64,000 nt of DNA. Source: DAHUZL01 sp035533215. Its GTDB lineage: Bacteria; Chloroflexota; Dormibacteria; Aeolococcales; Bog-877. The notes beneath the pieces are model-generated. The model was not told the origin of the DNA and did not search any database. It was given only the letters and a program-made list of their open reading frames with translations. Shown here piece by piece: positions 57,021-64,000 of the stretch (positions within the stretch are counted from its first letter, which is position 1; every line of letters begins with the position of its first letter). The DNA lies in assembly GCA_035533215.1 (NCBI GenBank), contig DATLUG010000028.1, positions 1-64,000 on the forward strand, in the 5' to 3' direction. The position numbers and the translations under genes were made by a program.

Positions 57021-58463
57021 TCAGCCCGCGCCCGTCGGCGATGCGCTCGCCAGGGTTGCCGTCTCCAGCTCGCGCACGTCGACGAAGTGGCCGTGGAGGG
57101 CGGCGGCGGCGGCCATCGCCGGGCTGACCAGGTGGGTGCGGCCGCCCGCTCCCTGGCGACCCTCGAAGTTGCGGTTCGAGGTGGAGGCGCACCGCTCCCC
57201 CGGTCCCAGGACGTCGGGGTTCATCCCGAGGCACATCGAGCAGCCCGCCTCGCGCCACTCGAAGCCGGCGTCGCGGAAGATGCGGTCCAGGCCCTCCGCC
57301 TCCGCCAGGCGCTTGACCGTCTGCGACCCCGGCACCACCATCGCGCGGACCCGGGGATGGGCCCGCCGTCCGGCCACCACCGCCGCCGCCGCGCGCAGGT
57401 CCTCCAGGCGGCCGTTGGTGCAGGAGCCGATGAACACCCGGTCCACCCCGATGGAGGTGATCGGGGTGCCCTCGGCGAGGTCCATGTAGGCGAGGGCGCG
57501 GACCGCCGCCGCACGCTCGGCCTCGGTCGCCATCCCGGCCAGGGTGGGGACGCTGGCCGTCACCGGCACCACCATCTCGGGGTTGGTCCCCCAGGTCACG
57601 TAGGGGACCAGCTGGGCGGCGTCCAGGAGCTCGGTGCGGTCGAACACCGCCCCCTGGTCGGTGGCGAATCCCAGCCACCGCTCGGCGGCCCGGGCGAAGT
57701 CGGCGCCGGCGGGGACCGCGGGACGCCCCCGCAGGTAGCGGACGGTGGTGTCGTCGGGGGAGACCAGCCCGGCCCGCGCCCCCGCCTCGATGGTCATGTT
57801 GCAGAGGGTCATCCGGCCCTCCATGGAGAGGGCCCGGACGGCGTCGCCGGTGTACTCGACGACCGTGCCCCGGCCGCCGCCGACCCCGATCCGTCCGATC
57901 ACCCCGAGGGCGATGTCCTTGGCCGTCACCCCCTGCGGCAGCACCCCGTCGATGCGCAGCTCCAGGGTCGGCGCCACCAGCTGCCAGCAGCACTGGGTCG
58001 CCAGCACCTGCTCCACCTCGGAGGTGCCGATCCCGAAGGCCAGCGCCCCCAGCGCGCCGTGGGTGCCGGTGTGGGAGTCGCCGCAGACGATCGTCATCCC
58101 CGGCTGGGACACCCCCAGCTCGGGGCCGATCACGTGCACGATCCCCTGGCGGGCGTGGTGGAGGCCGAGGAGCGGGATCCCGGCCTCCCGGCAGTTGGCG
58201 TCGAGCTGGCGCAGCTGCTCGCGGGCGACGGGGTCCGGGGTCGGCCGCGACCGCTCCCAGGTGGGGACGTTGTGGTCCATCGTCGCCAGGGTGAGGTCCG
58301 GGCGTCGGACCCGGCGCCCGGACGCGCGCAGCCCGCTGAACGCCTGCGGCGAGGTGACCTCGTGGACGAGGTGGCAGTCGACGTAGAGGAGGACACGCGC
58401 GCCGGGGTCGCCGTCCACCACGTGGGCGTCCCAGATCTTGGCGTAGGCGGTGCGGGCGCTCAC
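57021..58463 (-). CDS. leuC: 3-isopropylmalate dehydratase large subunit
   Basis: 480 residues. The three [4Fe-4S] cluster cysteines are in FIGSCTNGR and CSMCLGMNPD, and VCGDSHTGTHGALGALAFGIGTSEVEQVLATQ is the family signature. Together with LeuD it forms the isomerase. The GTG at 58463 overlaps the cimA stop by 4 bp; the longer frame is arginine/proline low-complexity. Confidence 0.97.
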   Translation of the reverse strand: MSARTAYAKIWDAHVVDGDPGARVLLYVDCHLVHEVTSPQAFSGLRASGRRVRRPDLTLATMDHNVPTWERSRPTPDPVAREQLRQLDANCREAGIPLLGLHHARQGIVHVIGPELGVSQPGMTIVCGDSHTGTHGALGALAFGIGTSEVEQVLATQCCWQLVAPTLELRIDGVLPQGVTAKDIALGVIGRIGVGGGRGTVVEYTGDAVRALSMEGRMTLCNMTIEAGARAGLVSPDDTTVRYLRGRPAVPAGADFARAAERWLGFATDQGAVFDRTELLDAAQLVPYVTWGTNPEMVVPVTASVPTLAGMATEAERAAAVRALAYMDLAEGTPITSIGVDRVFIGSCTNGRLEDLRAAAAVVAGRRAHPRVRAMVVPGSQTVKRLAEAEGLDRIFRDAGFEWREAGCSMCLGMNPDVLGPGERCASTSNRNFEGRQGAGGRTHLVSPAMAAAAALHGHFVDVRELETATLASASPTGAG

Positions 58464-60085
58464 GCGCCCAGCTCCATCCGGGGCGACCGCAGCTGGCCGG
58501 CTCCGCGGTGGCGCGCGGCCCACTCGTAGCCGTCCACCAGGGCCAGCGCGGAGGCGTGGAGGATGTTGCCGGAGCAGCCCACCGTGGTCCACAGCGCCTC
58601 CCCGTCGCTGGAGTCGATGCCGACCCGGACGGTGGCGCCGGTGCCACGGTCGCCGTCGATGACCCGGACCCGGTAGTCGACCAGCCGGACCTGGGCCAGC
58701 TGGGGGACGTGCGGCACCAGGGCGCGGCGGAGGGCGAGGTCGAGCGCCTCCACCGGTCCCGCGCCCTCGGCGGCGGTGTGGACCAGCGCCCCCCGCACCT
58801 CCAGCTTGACGCTGGTCTCGACCGACTGCCGGGCCGGGAGATCGGGGCGGGTCTCCTGGCGCGCGACCACCAGCACCTCGCGGAGGGCGAACGGGGGCTG
58901 GTCCCCGGGCTGCTCCCGGCGCACCAGCAGCTCGAAGGAGGCGTCGGCGTCCTCGAACGCCCAGCCCGCGGCCTCCAGCCCCTTCAGCCGGTGCACCAGT
59001 CGCCCGCGCGCCTCCGGGTCGAGGTCGGCGAGACCGAGCTCCCGCAGCTTGGCCGCGATGTTGCTCCGCCCGCTCTGGTCCGAGACCACGGTGCGCGAGC
59101 GGTTGCCCACCCGCAGGGGGTCCACGTGCTGGTAGGCGAGGGGGTGGCGGGCCATGCCCTGGGCGTGGAGGCCGCCCTTGTGCAGGAAGGCCGCCGGGCC
59201 CACGTAGGGGCGGTGGGGGTCGGGGGCGCGGTTGACCAGGGCGTCGAACGTCCGGGAGACCGCCACCAGCTCGGCCGCGTGGCCGGCGGGCAGCGCCGGT
59301 CGCCCCAGCTTCAGCTCGCAGTTGGCCGCGACCACGACGAGGTCGGCGTTGCCGCAGCGCTCCCCGCAGCCGTTGAGGGTGCCCTGGACCATCCGCGCGC
59401 CCGCCTCGACCGCGGCCAGCGAGGCCGCCACCGCCAGGCCGCAGTCGTTGTGGCAGTGGATCCCGAGCCGGTCGCCGACCCGCTCGCGGGCGGCGGCGAC
59501 CCCCCGGGCCACCGCCGGGACCAGCTGGCCGCCGTTGGTGTCGCAGAGGACCAGCCAGGCGGCCCCGGCCGCCAGGGCCGCTTCCAGGACCGCCAGCGCG
59601 TAGGCGGCGTCGCCGCGCTCACCGGCGACGCCGTCGAAGAAGTGCTCGGCGTCGAAGACCACGTGGTGGCCCCGGGCGACCGCATGGGCGACGCTGTCGT
59701 GGACCATCCGCAGGTTCTCCCCCGCGGTGGTCCGCAGCACCGTCTCCGCCTGCCAGCGCGACGCCTTGCCGACCAGGGTCACCACCTCCGCCCCGGCGTC
59801 GAGGGTGAGGCGCAGCCCGCTGTCCTCCTCGGCGCGGGCGCCGGGGCGGCAGGTGGCGCCGAACGCCGCCAGCCGGGCGGTGGCGAGCGGGGCCCGGCGG
59901 AGCCGCTCGAACAGGGCGGTGTCCCGGGGGTTGGCTCCCGGCCAGCCGCCCTCGACGTAGGCCACCCCGAGCCGGTCCAGGCGGCGGGCGAGCTGGAGCT
60001 TCTGGTCGACGCTGAGCTGCATCCCGAAGCCCTGCATGCCGTCGCGCAGGGTGGTGTCGTAGAGGACGACGGCCGGCTCCGTCAC
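58460..60085 (-). CDS. cimA: Citramalate synthase
   Basis: 541 residues. The TIM barrel begins VVLYDTTLRDGMQGFGMQL, with the metal-binding HCHNDCGLAVA and NGCGERCGNADL, and the C terminus carries a LeuA-type regulatory domain (LDYRVR-like segment VRLVDYRVRVID, then GTGATVRVGIDSS). The GMQ after LRDG separates it from LeuA. It condenses pyruvate and acetyl-CoA to citramalate, a route to 2-ketobutyrate and isoleucine that bypasses threonine. The GTG at 60085 overlaps the leuB stop by 4 bp. Confidence 0.93.
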   Translation of the reverse strand: MTEPAVVLYDTTLRDGMQGFGMQLSVDQKLQLARRLDRLGVAYVEGGWPGANPRDTALFERLRRAPLATARLAAFGATCRPGARAEEDSGLRLTLDAGAEVVTLVGKASRWQAETVLRTTAGENLRMVHDSVAHAVARGHHVVFDAEHFFDGVAGERGDAAYALAVLEAALAAGAAWLVLCDTNGGQLVPAVARGVAAARERVGDRLGIHCHNDCGLAVAASLAAVEAGARMVQGTLNGCGERCGNADLVVVAANCELKLGRPALPAGHAAELVAVSRTFDALVNRAPDPHRPYVGPAAFLHKGGLHAQGMARHPLAYQHVDPLRVGNRSRTVVSDQSGRSNIAAKLRELGLADLDPEARGRLVHRLKGLEAAGWAFEDADASFELLVRREQPGDQPPFALREVLVVARQETRPDLPARQSVETSVKLEVRGALVHTAAEGAGPVEALDLALRRALVPHVPQLAQVRLVDYRVRVIDGDRGTGATVRVGIDSSDGEALWTTVGCSGNILHASALALVDGYEWAARHRGAGQLRSPRMELGA

Positions 60086-61188
60086 GCCGCCACGTCCCGC
60101 TCCACCGACTCCACCACCGCGGCCGTCACGGCGGCGGTGCCGGCGGTGCCGTCGAGGTCGGGGGTGAGCGGTCCGGTGCGGATCACCGCGGCGACCGCCG
60201 CCTCCACCCGGCGGGCGAGGTCGTCGCGGCCGAGGGTGTGGCGCAGGAGCATGGCGACGGTGGCGATGGCGCCGAGGGGGTTGGCGATCCCGCGGCCGGC
60301 GAGGTCCGGTGCCGACCCGTGCACCGGCTCGTAGAGCCACGGCCCCGTCCCCCCGCCGCTCGCCGACGGCAGGGTCCCGAGGGTCCCGGTCAGGGCCGCC
60401 GCCTCGTCGGTGAGGATGTCGCCGAAGAGGTTCTCGGTGACGACCACGTCGTAGGCGCGCGGCTCCTGCAGCAGCCGCAGGGCGAAGCTGTCGACGAGGC
60501 AGTGCTCGACGTGCACCTGGGGGTGCTCCGGGGCGACCTCCTCCACCACCGCCCGCCAGAGCCTGGAGGTGGCGAGGACGTTGGCCTTGTCCACCGAGGT
60601 GAGTCGGCGCCGCCGCCGCTCCGCGGCCGCGAAGGCGACCGCCAGCACCCGCCGGACCTCGGCCTCCCCGTACTCCATCGAGTCGATCGCGCGGCGGTTG
60701 GGCGCGGTGCCGGCGACCCCCTTGGGCCGGCCGAAGTAGGCCCCCCCGGTCAGCTCGCGGACGAAGAGGATGTCGGCGCCCTGCAGGCGCTCCGGCCGGA
60801 GCGGGCTGTGCGCCTCCAGTCCCAGATGGACGACCACCGGCCGGAGGTTGGCGAAGGCGCCCAGCCCGCGCCGGAGGGCGAGCAGGCCGGCCTCGGGCCG
60901 CACCGGCGCCGCATCCCAGCGCGGGCCGCCGACGGCGCCGAGGAGGACCGCGTCGGCGGCCTGGGCCGCCGCCAGGGTGGCCGCCGGGAGGGGCTCGCCG
61001 CAGGCGTCGAGGGCGGCGCCCCCGATCAGGTGGGTCGTGACCTCGCAGCGCAGCCCGGCCGGTCCCAGCACCGCTCGGAGGACCGTGAGCCCGGCCGCGA
61101 TCACCTCCGGCCCGATCCCGTCCCCGGGGAGGGCGGCGATGCGGACGGCGCCGCCCTCCCCGGTGGCCGGCCGGTCGCGATCGGTCAT
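60082..61188 (-). CDS. leuB: 3-isopropylmalate dehydrogenase
   Basis: 368 residues. The N-terminal IAALPGDGIGPEVIAAG, the ANLRPV and LTGGAYFGRPKG segments, the catalytic Lys in VDKANVLATSRLW, TENLFGDILTDEAA and the NAD site YEPVHGSAPDLAGRGIANPLG are all present. It oxidises and decarboxylates 3-isopropylmalate to 2-ketoisocaproate. The ATG overlaps the leuA stop. Confidence 0.97.
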   Translation of the reverse strand: MTDRDRPATGEGGAVRIAALPGDGIGPEVIAAGLTVLRAVLGPAGLRCEVTTHLIGGAALDACGEPLPAATLAAAQAADAVLLGAVGGPRWDAAPVRPEAGLLALRRGLGAFANLRPVVVHLGLEAHSPLRPERLQGADILFVRELTGGAYFGRPKGVAGTAPNRRAIDSMEYGEAEVRRVLAVAFAAAERRRRRLTSVDKANVLATSRLWRAVVEEVAPEHPQVHVEHCLVDSFALRLLQEPRAYDVVVTENLFGDILTDEAAALTGTLGTLPSASGGGTGPWLYEPVHGSAPDLAGRGIANPLGAIATVAMLLRHTLGRDDLARRVEAAVAAVIRTGPLTPDLDGTAGTAAVTAAVVESVERDVAA

Positions 61189-62438
61189 CCCGGGAGGGCG
61201 GTGGGGGCCGCGCCGGCGGCCGCCTGCTCGTCCATCACGGCGTGGGCGATCGCGGCCAGCTCGGCGTCCTCGACCGCCTTGGCGGTGTCGGCCACGGCCA
61301 GGAACCGCTCCCAGCACAGCTGGAACGACTCCGGCGGGAGCTGCACCCCGATCTGGCCGAGGCGGTGGCGGAGGGCGTGCCGCCCGGAGCGGGCGGTGAG
61401 CACGATCCGGGTGCCGTCGGCGCCCACGTCGGCGGCCGACATGATCTCGTAGGTGCGGCGGTCGCGGAGCACCCCGTGCTGGTGGACGCCCGACGCGTGC
61501 GCGAAGGCGTTGGCGCCCACCACCGGCTTGTTGGGGGGGACCGGGATCCCGGTGAGGCGCTCGACCAGGCGACTGGTGGGGACCAGCTCCTCGGTGCGCA
61601 GGTGGTCGAGGAGGTGGAGGACCGGGCGGCGGACCCGCAGGGCCATCACCACCTCCTCGATCGCGGCGTTGCCGGCGCGCTCGCCGAGGCCGTTGATGCA
61701 CCCCTCGACCCGGCGCGCGCCGGCCTCGATGCCGGCGAGCGAGTTGGCGGTGGCGAGGCCGAGGTCGTCGTGGCAGTGGACGCTGACCAGGACCCGCTCC
61801 ATGCCCCGGACCTCGCGCCGGACGGTGGCGACCAGGTCGCGGAACTCCGCCGGCAGGCAGTAGCCGGTGGTGTCGGGGATGTTGACGACCGCGGCCCCGG
61901 CGTCGACCGCGACCTGCACCACCTCGCAGAGGTAGTCGGGGTCGGTCCGCCCCGCGTCCTCGGGCGAGAACTCCACCGCGTCGCAGAGCGAGCGGGCGTG
62001 GGCGATGGCCTCACCGGTGCGCTCCAGCACGGTCCGGCGGTCGAGCCCGAGCTTGTGGGTGATGTGGATGTCGGAGACGCTGATGAAGACGTGGATGAGC
62101 GGCCGCTGGGCCTCCCGCACCGCGGCGTGGACCGCCTCGATGTCGCCCCGGGTGGCGCGCGCCAGGCCGGTCACGCTCGGCCCCTCCACCTCGCGGGCGA
62201 TCCGCTGCACCGCCTCGAAGTCGCCCGGCGAGGAGGCCGGGAAGCCGGCCTCGATGACGTCGACGCCCAGGCGGGCGAGCTGGTGCGCGACCAGGAGCTT
62301 GTCGGCCAGGTGCAGGGTGGCCCCCGGCGACTGCTCGCCGTCGCGCAGGGTGGTGTCGAAGAACTGGACCAGCCGAGCGGGGGCGCCCGCCACCGCCTCC
62401 GATACGTCGGGGTTGGCGCTCGCGGGCGGCGCGCTCAT
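61185..62438 (-). CDS. leuA: 2-isopropylmalate synthase lacking the C-terminal regulatory domain
   Basis: 417 residues, about 100 shorter than the usual enzyme. The barrel is complete: FFDTTLRDGEQSPGATL, HCHDDLGLATANSLAG, NGLGERAGNAAIEE and NAFAHASGVHQHG. It ends soon after the helical linker that follows the barrel, without the LeuA dimerisation/regulatory domain that binds leucine. It catalyses the first committed step of leucine synthesis. If the truncation is real the enzyme would escape feedback inhibition by leucine. Homocitrate synthase-like activity is less likely given the operon. Confidence 0.9.
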   Translation of the reverse strand: MSAPPASANPDVSEAVAGAPARLVQFFDTTLRDGEQSPGATLHLADKLLVAHQLARLGVDVIEAGFPASSPGDFEAVQRIAREVEGPSVTGLARATRGDIEAVHAAVREAQRPLIHVFISVSDIHITHKLGLDRRTVLERTGEAIAHARSLCDAVEFSPEDAGRTDPDYLCEVVQVAVDAGAAVVNIPDTTGYCLPAEFRDLVATVRREVRGMERVLVSVHCHDDLGLATANSLAGIEAGARRVEGCINGLGERAGNAAIEEVVMALRVRRPVLHLLDHLRTEELVPTSRLVERLTGIPVPPNKPVVGANAFAHASGVHQHGVLRDRRTYEIMSAADVGADGTRIVLTARSGRHALRHRLGQIGVQLPPESFQLCWERFLAVADTAKAVEDAELAAIAHAVMDEQAAAGAAPTALPG

Positions 62439-63487
62439 CCGCCGCTCCCGGACGGGGTCGCGGCGACGGGCTCGGTCTCGGCGGTGGGGATGTGGGCCAC
62501 CGGCACGATCCAGGGCATGTGGTCGCGCAGGCGCTGACCGACCTCCTCCAGCGGCTGGCGCCGCTCCTCGGCCCGCCGCCGCAGGAAGGCCGCCCGCCCG
62601 GAGCGGTTCTCGTCGATCCAGCGCTCCGCGAAGCTGCCGTCCTGGATCCGTCCCAGCACCTCGCGCATCCGGTCGCGGACGTGCTGGTCGATGATGAGAG
62701 GGCCGCTCTCGTAGTCACCGAACTCGGCGGTGTCGCTGACGCTGTAGCGCATCAGGGAGAGGCCGCCCTGGTACATGAGGTCGACGATGAGCTTGAGCTC
62801 GTGGAGGCATTCGAAGTAGGCGAGCTCGGGCTGGTAGCCGGCCTCGACCAGGGTCTCGAAGCCGGCCTTCACCAGCTGGGCGACGCCGCCGCAGAGCACC
62901 GCCTGCTCCCCGAAGAGGTCGGTCTCGGTCTCCTCGCGGAAGGTGGTGCGCAGGACCCCGGCCCGGGTGGCGCCGAGGGCCCTGGCGTAGGCGAGGGTGC
63001 GGGCCAGCGCCCGACCGGTCGGGTCCTGGTGGATCGCCAGCAGCGCCGGGCAGCCGATGCCGGCCTGATAGGTGGAGCGGACCATGTGGCCGGGCGCCTT
63101 GGGAGCGACCATCGCCACGTCGCAGCCGGCGGGCGGCTGGACGGTTCCGAAGTGAATGGCGAAGCCGTGGGCGAAGAGCAGCAGGGCGCCGGGACGGAGG
63201 CCGTCGCCCAGGCCCTGCTGGAAGAGCGCCGCCTGGTCGTGGTCCGGGATCAGCACCATCACGACGTCGGCATCGCGGGCGGCCTCGACCGGGTCCAGGA
63301 CCTGGAAGCCGTCGCGGGTCGCCTGCTCCCGGGAGCGGCTGCCGGGACGCAGGCCGACGACCACCTGGTGGCCGCTGTCGCGCAGGTTCTGGGCGTGGGC
63401 GTGGCCCTGGCTGCCGTAGCCGAGGACCGCGATCCGCGCCCCCTCGAGCGCCGAGGGGTCGCAGTCGGCGTCGTAGTACATCTCCAT
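62435..63487 (-). CDS. ilvC: Ketol-acid reductoisomerase
   Basis: 350 residues, class I length. IAVLGYGSQGHAHAQNLRDSG is the NADPH site. The catalytic domain has FREETETDLFGEQAVLCGG and AYFECLHELKLIVDLMYQGG with the metal ligands. It converts acetolactate and acetohydroxybutyrate to the dihydroxy acids of valine and isoleucine synthesis. The start is probably the ATG at 63487; the ribosome binding site GAGGA is a little far. It overlaps leuA by 4 bp. Confidence 0.96.
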   Translation of the reverse strand: MEMYYDADCDPSALEGARIAVLGYGSQGHAHAQNLRDSGHQVVVGLRPGSRSREQATRDGFQVLDPVEAARDADVVMVLIPDHDQAALFQQGLGDGLRPGALLLFAHGFAIHFGTVQPPAGCDVAMVAPKAPGHMVRSTYQAGIGCPALLAIHQDPTGRALARTLAYARALGATRAGVLRTTFREETETDLFGEQAVLCGGVAQLVKAGFETLVEAGYQPELAYFECLHELKLIVDLMYQGGLSLMRYSVSDTAEFGDYESGPLIIDQHVRDRMREVLGRIQDGSFAERWIDENRSGRAAFLRRRAEERRQPLEEVGQRLRDHMPWIVPVAHIPTAETEPVAATPSGSGG

Positions 63488-63492
63488 CCCGG

Positions 63493-64000
63493 TCACTGTC
63501 CTCGCTGCTGGGTCGTCGGGGGGGCGCCGGCGGCGGTACCGGCCATTGTCACAGGCTGGCCGGGGGCACAGGCGAGCGGCCCGCTGCAGACCCAGTCGGC
63601 GCCCGGCAGCGGGCGCAGCGCCTCCAGCCGGGTCGCCAACTCGGCCGGCGGTCCCGCCACCGCCACCACCACCCGGTCGGCGTCGCGGTGGAGGATCTGG
63701 CCGTCGAGCCGGGCCACGGCGGGATCGACGATGGCCTCCGCGCCGCGCCGGTCGATGGTCACCAGCGCGGTGGTCCACTCCACCCGGGGGGTGTCGGTGA
63801 TGTCCTCGACGCTGACCACGTCGATCAGCTTGGCCAGCTGCTTCACCACCTGGTCGGGCGGCTGGTAGCCGGGGTCGACGCGCAGGGTGAGGCCGGCGAT
63901 GCCGGGCTCCGGCGTCGGGCCGACCGCGCAGGTCTCGAGCCGGAAGCCCCGCCGCTGGATGCAGTTGGTCACCCGCTGCATCACCCCGGAGCGGTCCTCC
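63493..64000 (-). CDS. ilvN: Acetolactate synthase small subunit (N terminus cut by window edge)
   Basis: About 168 residues are visible. The ACT domain runs EDRSGVMQRVTNCIQRRGF, and the second domain has TPRVEWTTALVTIDRRG and VAGPPAELATRLEAL, as in IlvN/IlvH. It activates the large subunit of acetolactate synthase and confers valine sensitivity. The first residues and the start lie beyond 64,000. It is the most upstream gene visible of the branched-chain operon. Confidence 0.88.
   Translation of the reverse strand, partial: EDRSGVMQRVTNCIQRRGFRLETCAVGPTPEPGIAGLTLRVDPGYQPPDQVVKQLAKLIDVVSVEDITDTPRVEWTTALVTIDRRGAEAIVDPAVARLDGQILHRDADRVVVAVAGPPAELATRLEALRPLPGADWVCSGPLACAPGQPVTMAGTAAGAPPTTQQRGQ

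Noticed and set aside
1..64000. tRNA or rRNA genes, replication origin or attachment sites
   Set aside because: I found no cloverleaf-like sequence, DnaA-box clusters or flanking direct repeats by reading.

Overview
This 64-kb window is one contiguous piece of a very GC-rich bacterial chromosome. Many GTG starts, F420 biosynthesis genes, frequent 4-bp start/stop overlaps and many apparently leaderless promoters suggest a high-GC lineage such as Actinomycetota or Chloroflexota/Dormibacterota-like bacteria; the sequence alone does not settle which. I see no rRNA, tRNA, CRISPR array, integrase or transposase.

Layout. 0-9 kb: a partial methyltransferase, a tandem-repeat coiled-coil protein with a nuclease-like C terminus, then a large Pro-rich surface protein with an IPT domain, flanked by two convergent paralogous membrane proteins. 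9-13.5 kb: four minus-strand genes, a SNF2 helicase with a zinc-ribbon partner followed by a Phd/PIN toxin-antitoxin pair. 14-28 kb: a plus-strand run holding a giant two-glycosyltransferase fusion, F420 genes cofC and cofE, a fused MoaD-MoaE, an ABC polysaccharide exporter, a GT2, a polytopic membrane protein, and a TetR-epimerase-membrane protein operon. 28-33 kb: a visibly lower-GC stretch with GtrA, a collagen-like protein and a Doc-like toxin/antitoxin pair. 31.8-41 kb: a second surface-glycan cluster (two GT4, two GT2, a 1064-aa membrane protein, a methyltransferase). 41-49.7 kb: VapBC, a FabG-like reductase, an enoyl-CoA hydratase-like protein, two tandem HtrA proteases, a PRC-barrel-like protein, a Sco/TlpA fusion and a rhodanese behind a possible Cys-containing leader peptide. 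49.8-55.5 kb: an orphan family 5 solute-binding protein and an EAL-histidine kinase-receiver operon. 55.6-64 kb: an ACT protein and a tightly overlapping branched-chain amino acid operon (ilvN-ilvC-leuA-leuB-cimA-leuC-leuD).

How they work together. The two glycan clusters together supply sugar transfer, a flippase-like protein (GtrA) and ABC export of a cell-surface polymer. The last operon makes leucine and the shared valine/isoleucine steps, with 2-ketobutyrate probably coming from citramalate. Three toxin-antitoxin modules, each with an inverted repeat near the antitoxin start, are spread through the window. The least understood elements are the SNF2/zinc-ribbon pair, the giant glycosyltransferase-coiled-coil fusion, the Sco-TlpA fusion and the leader in front of the rhodanese gene.
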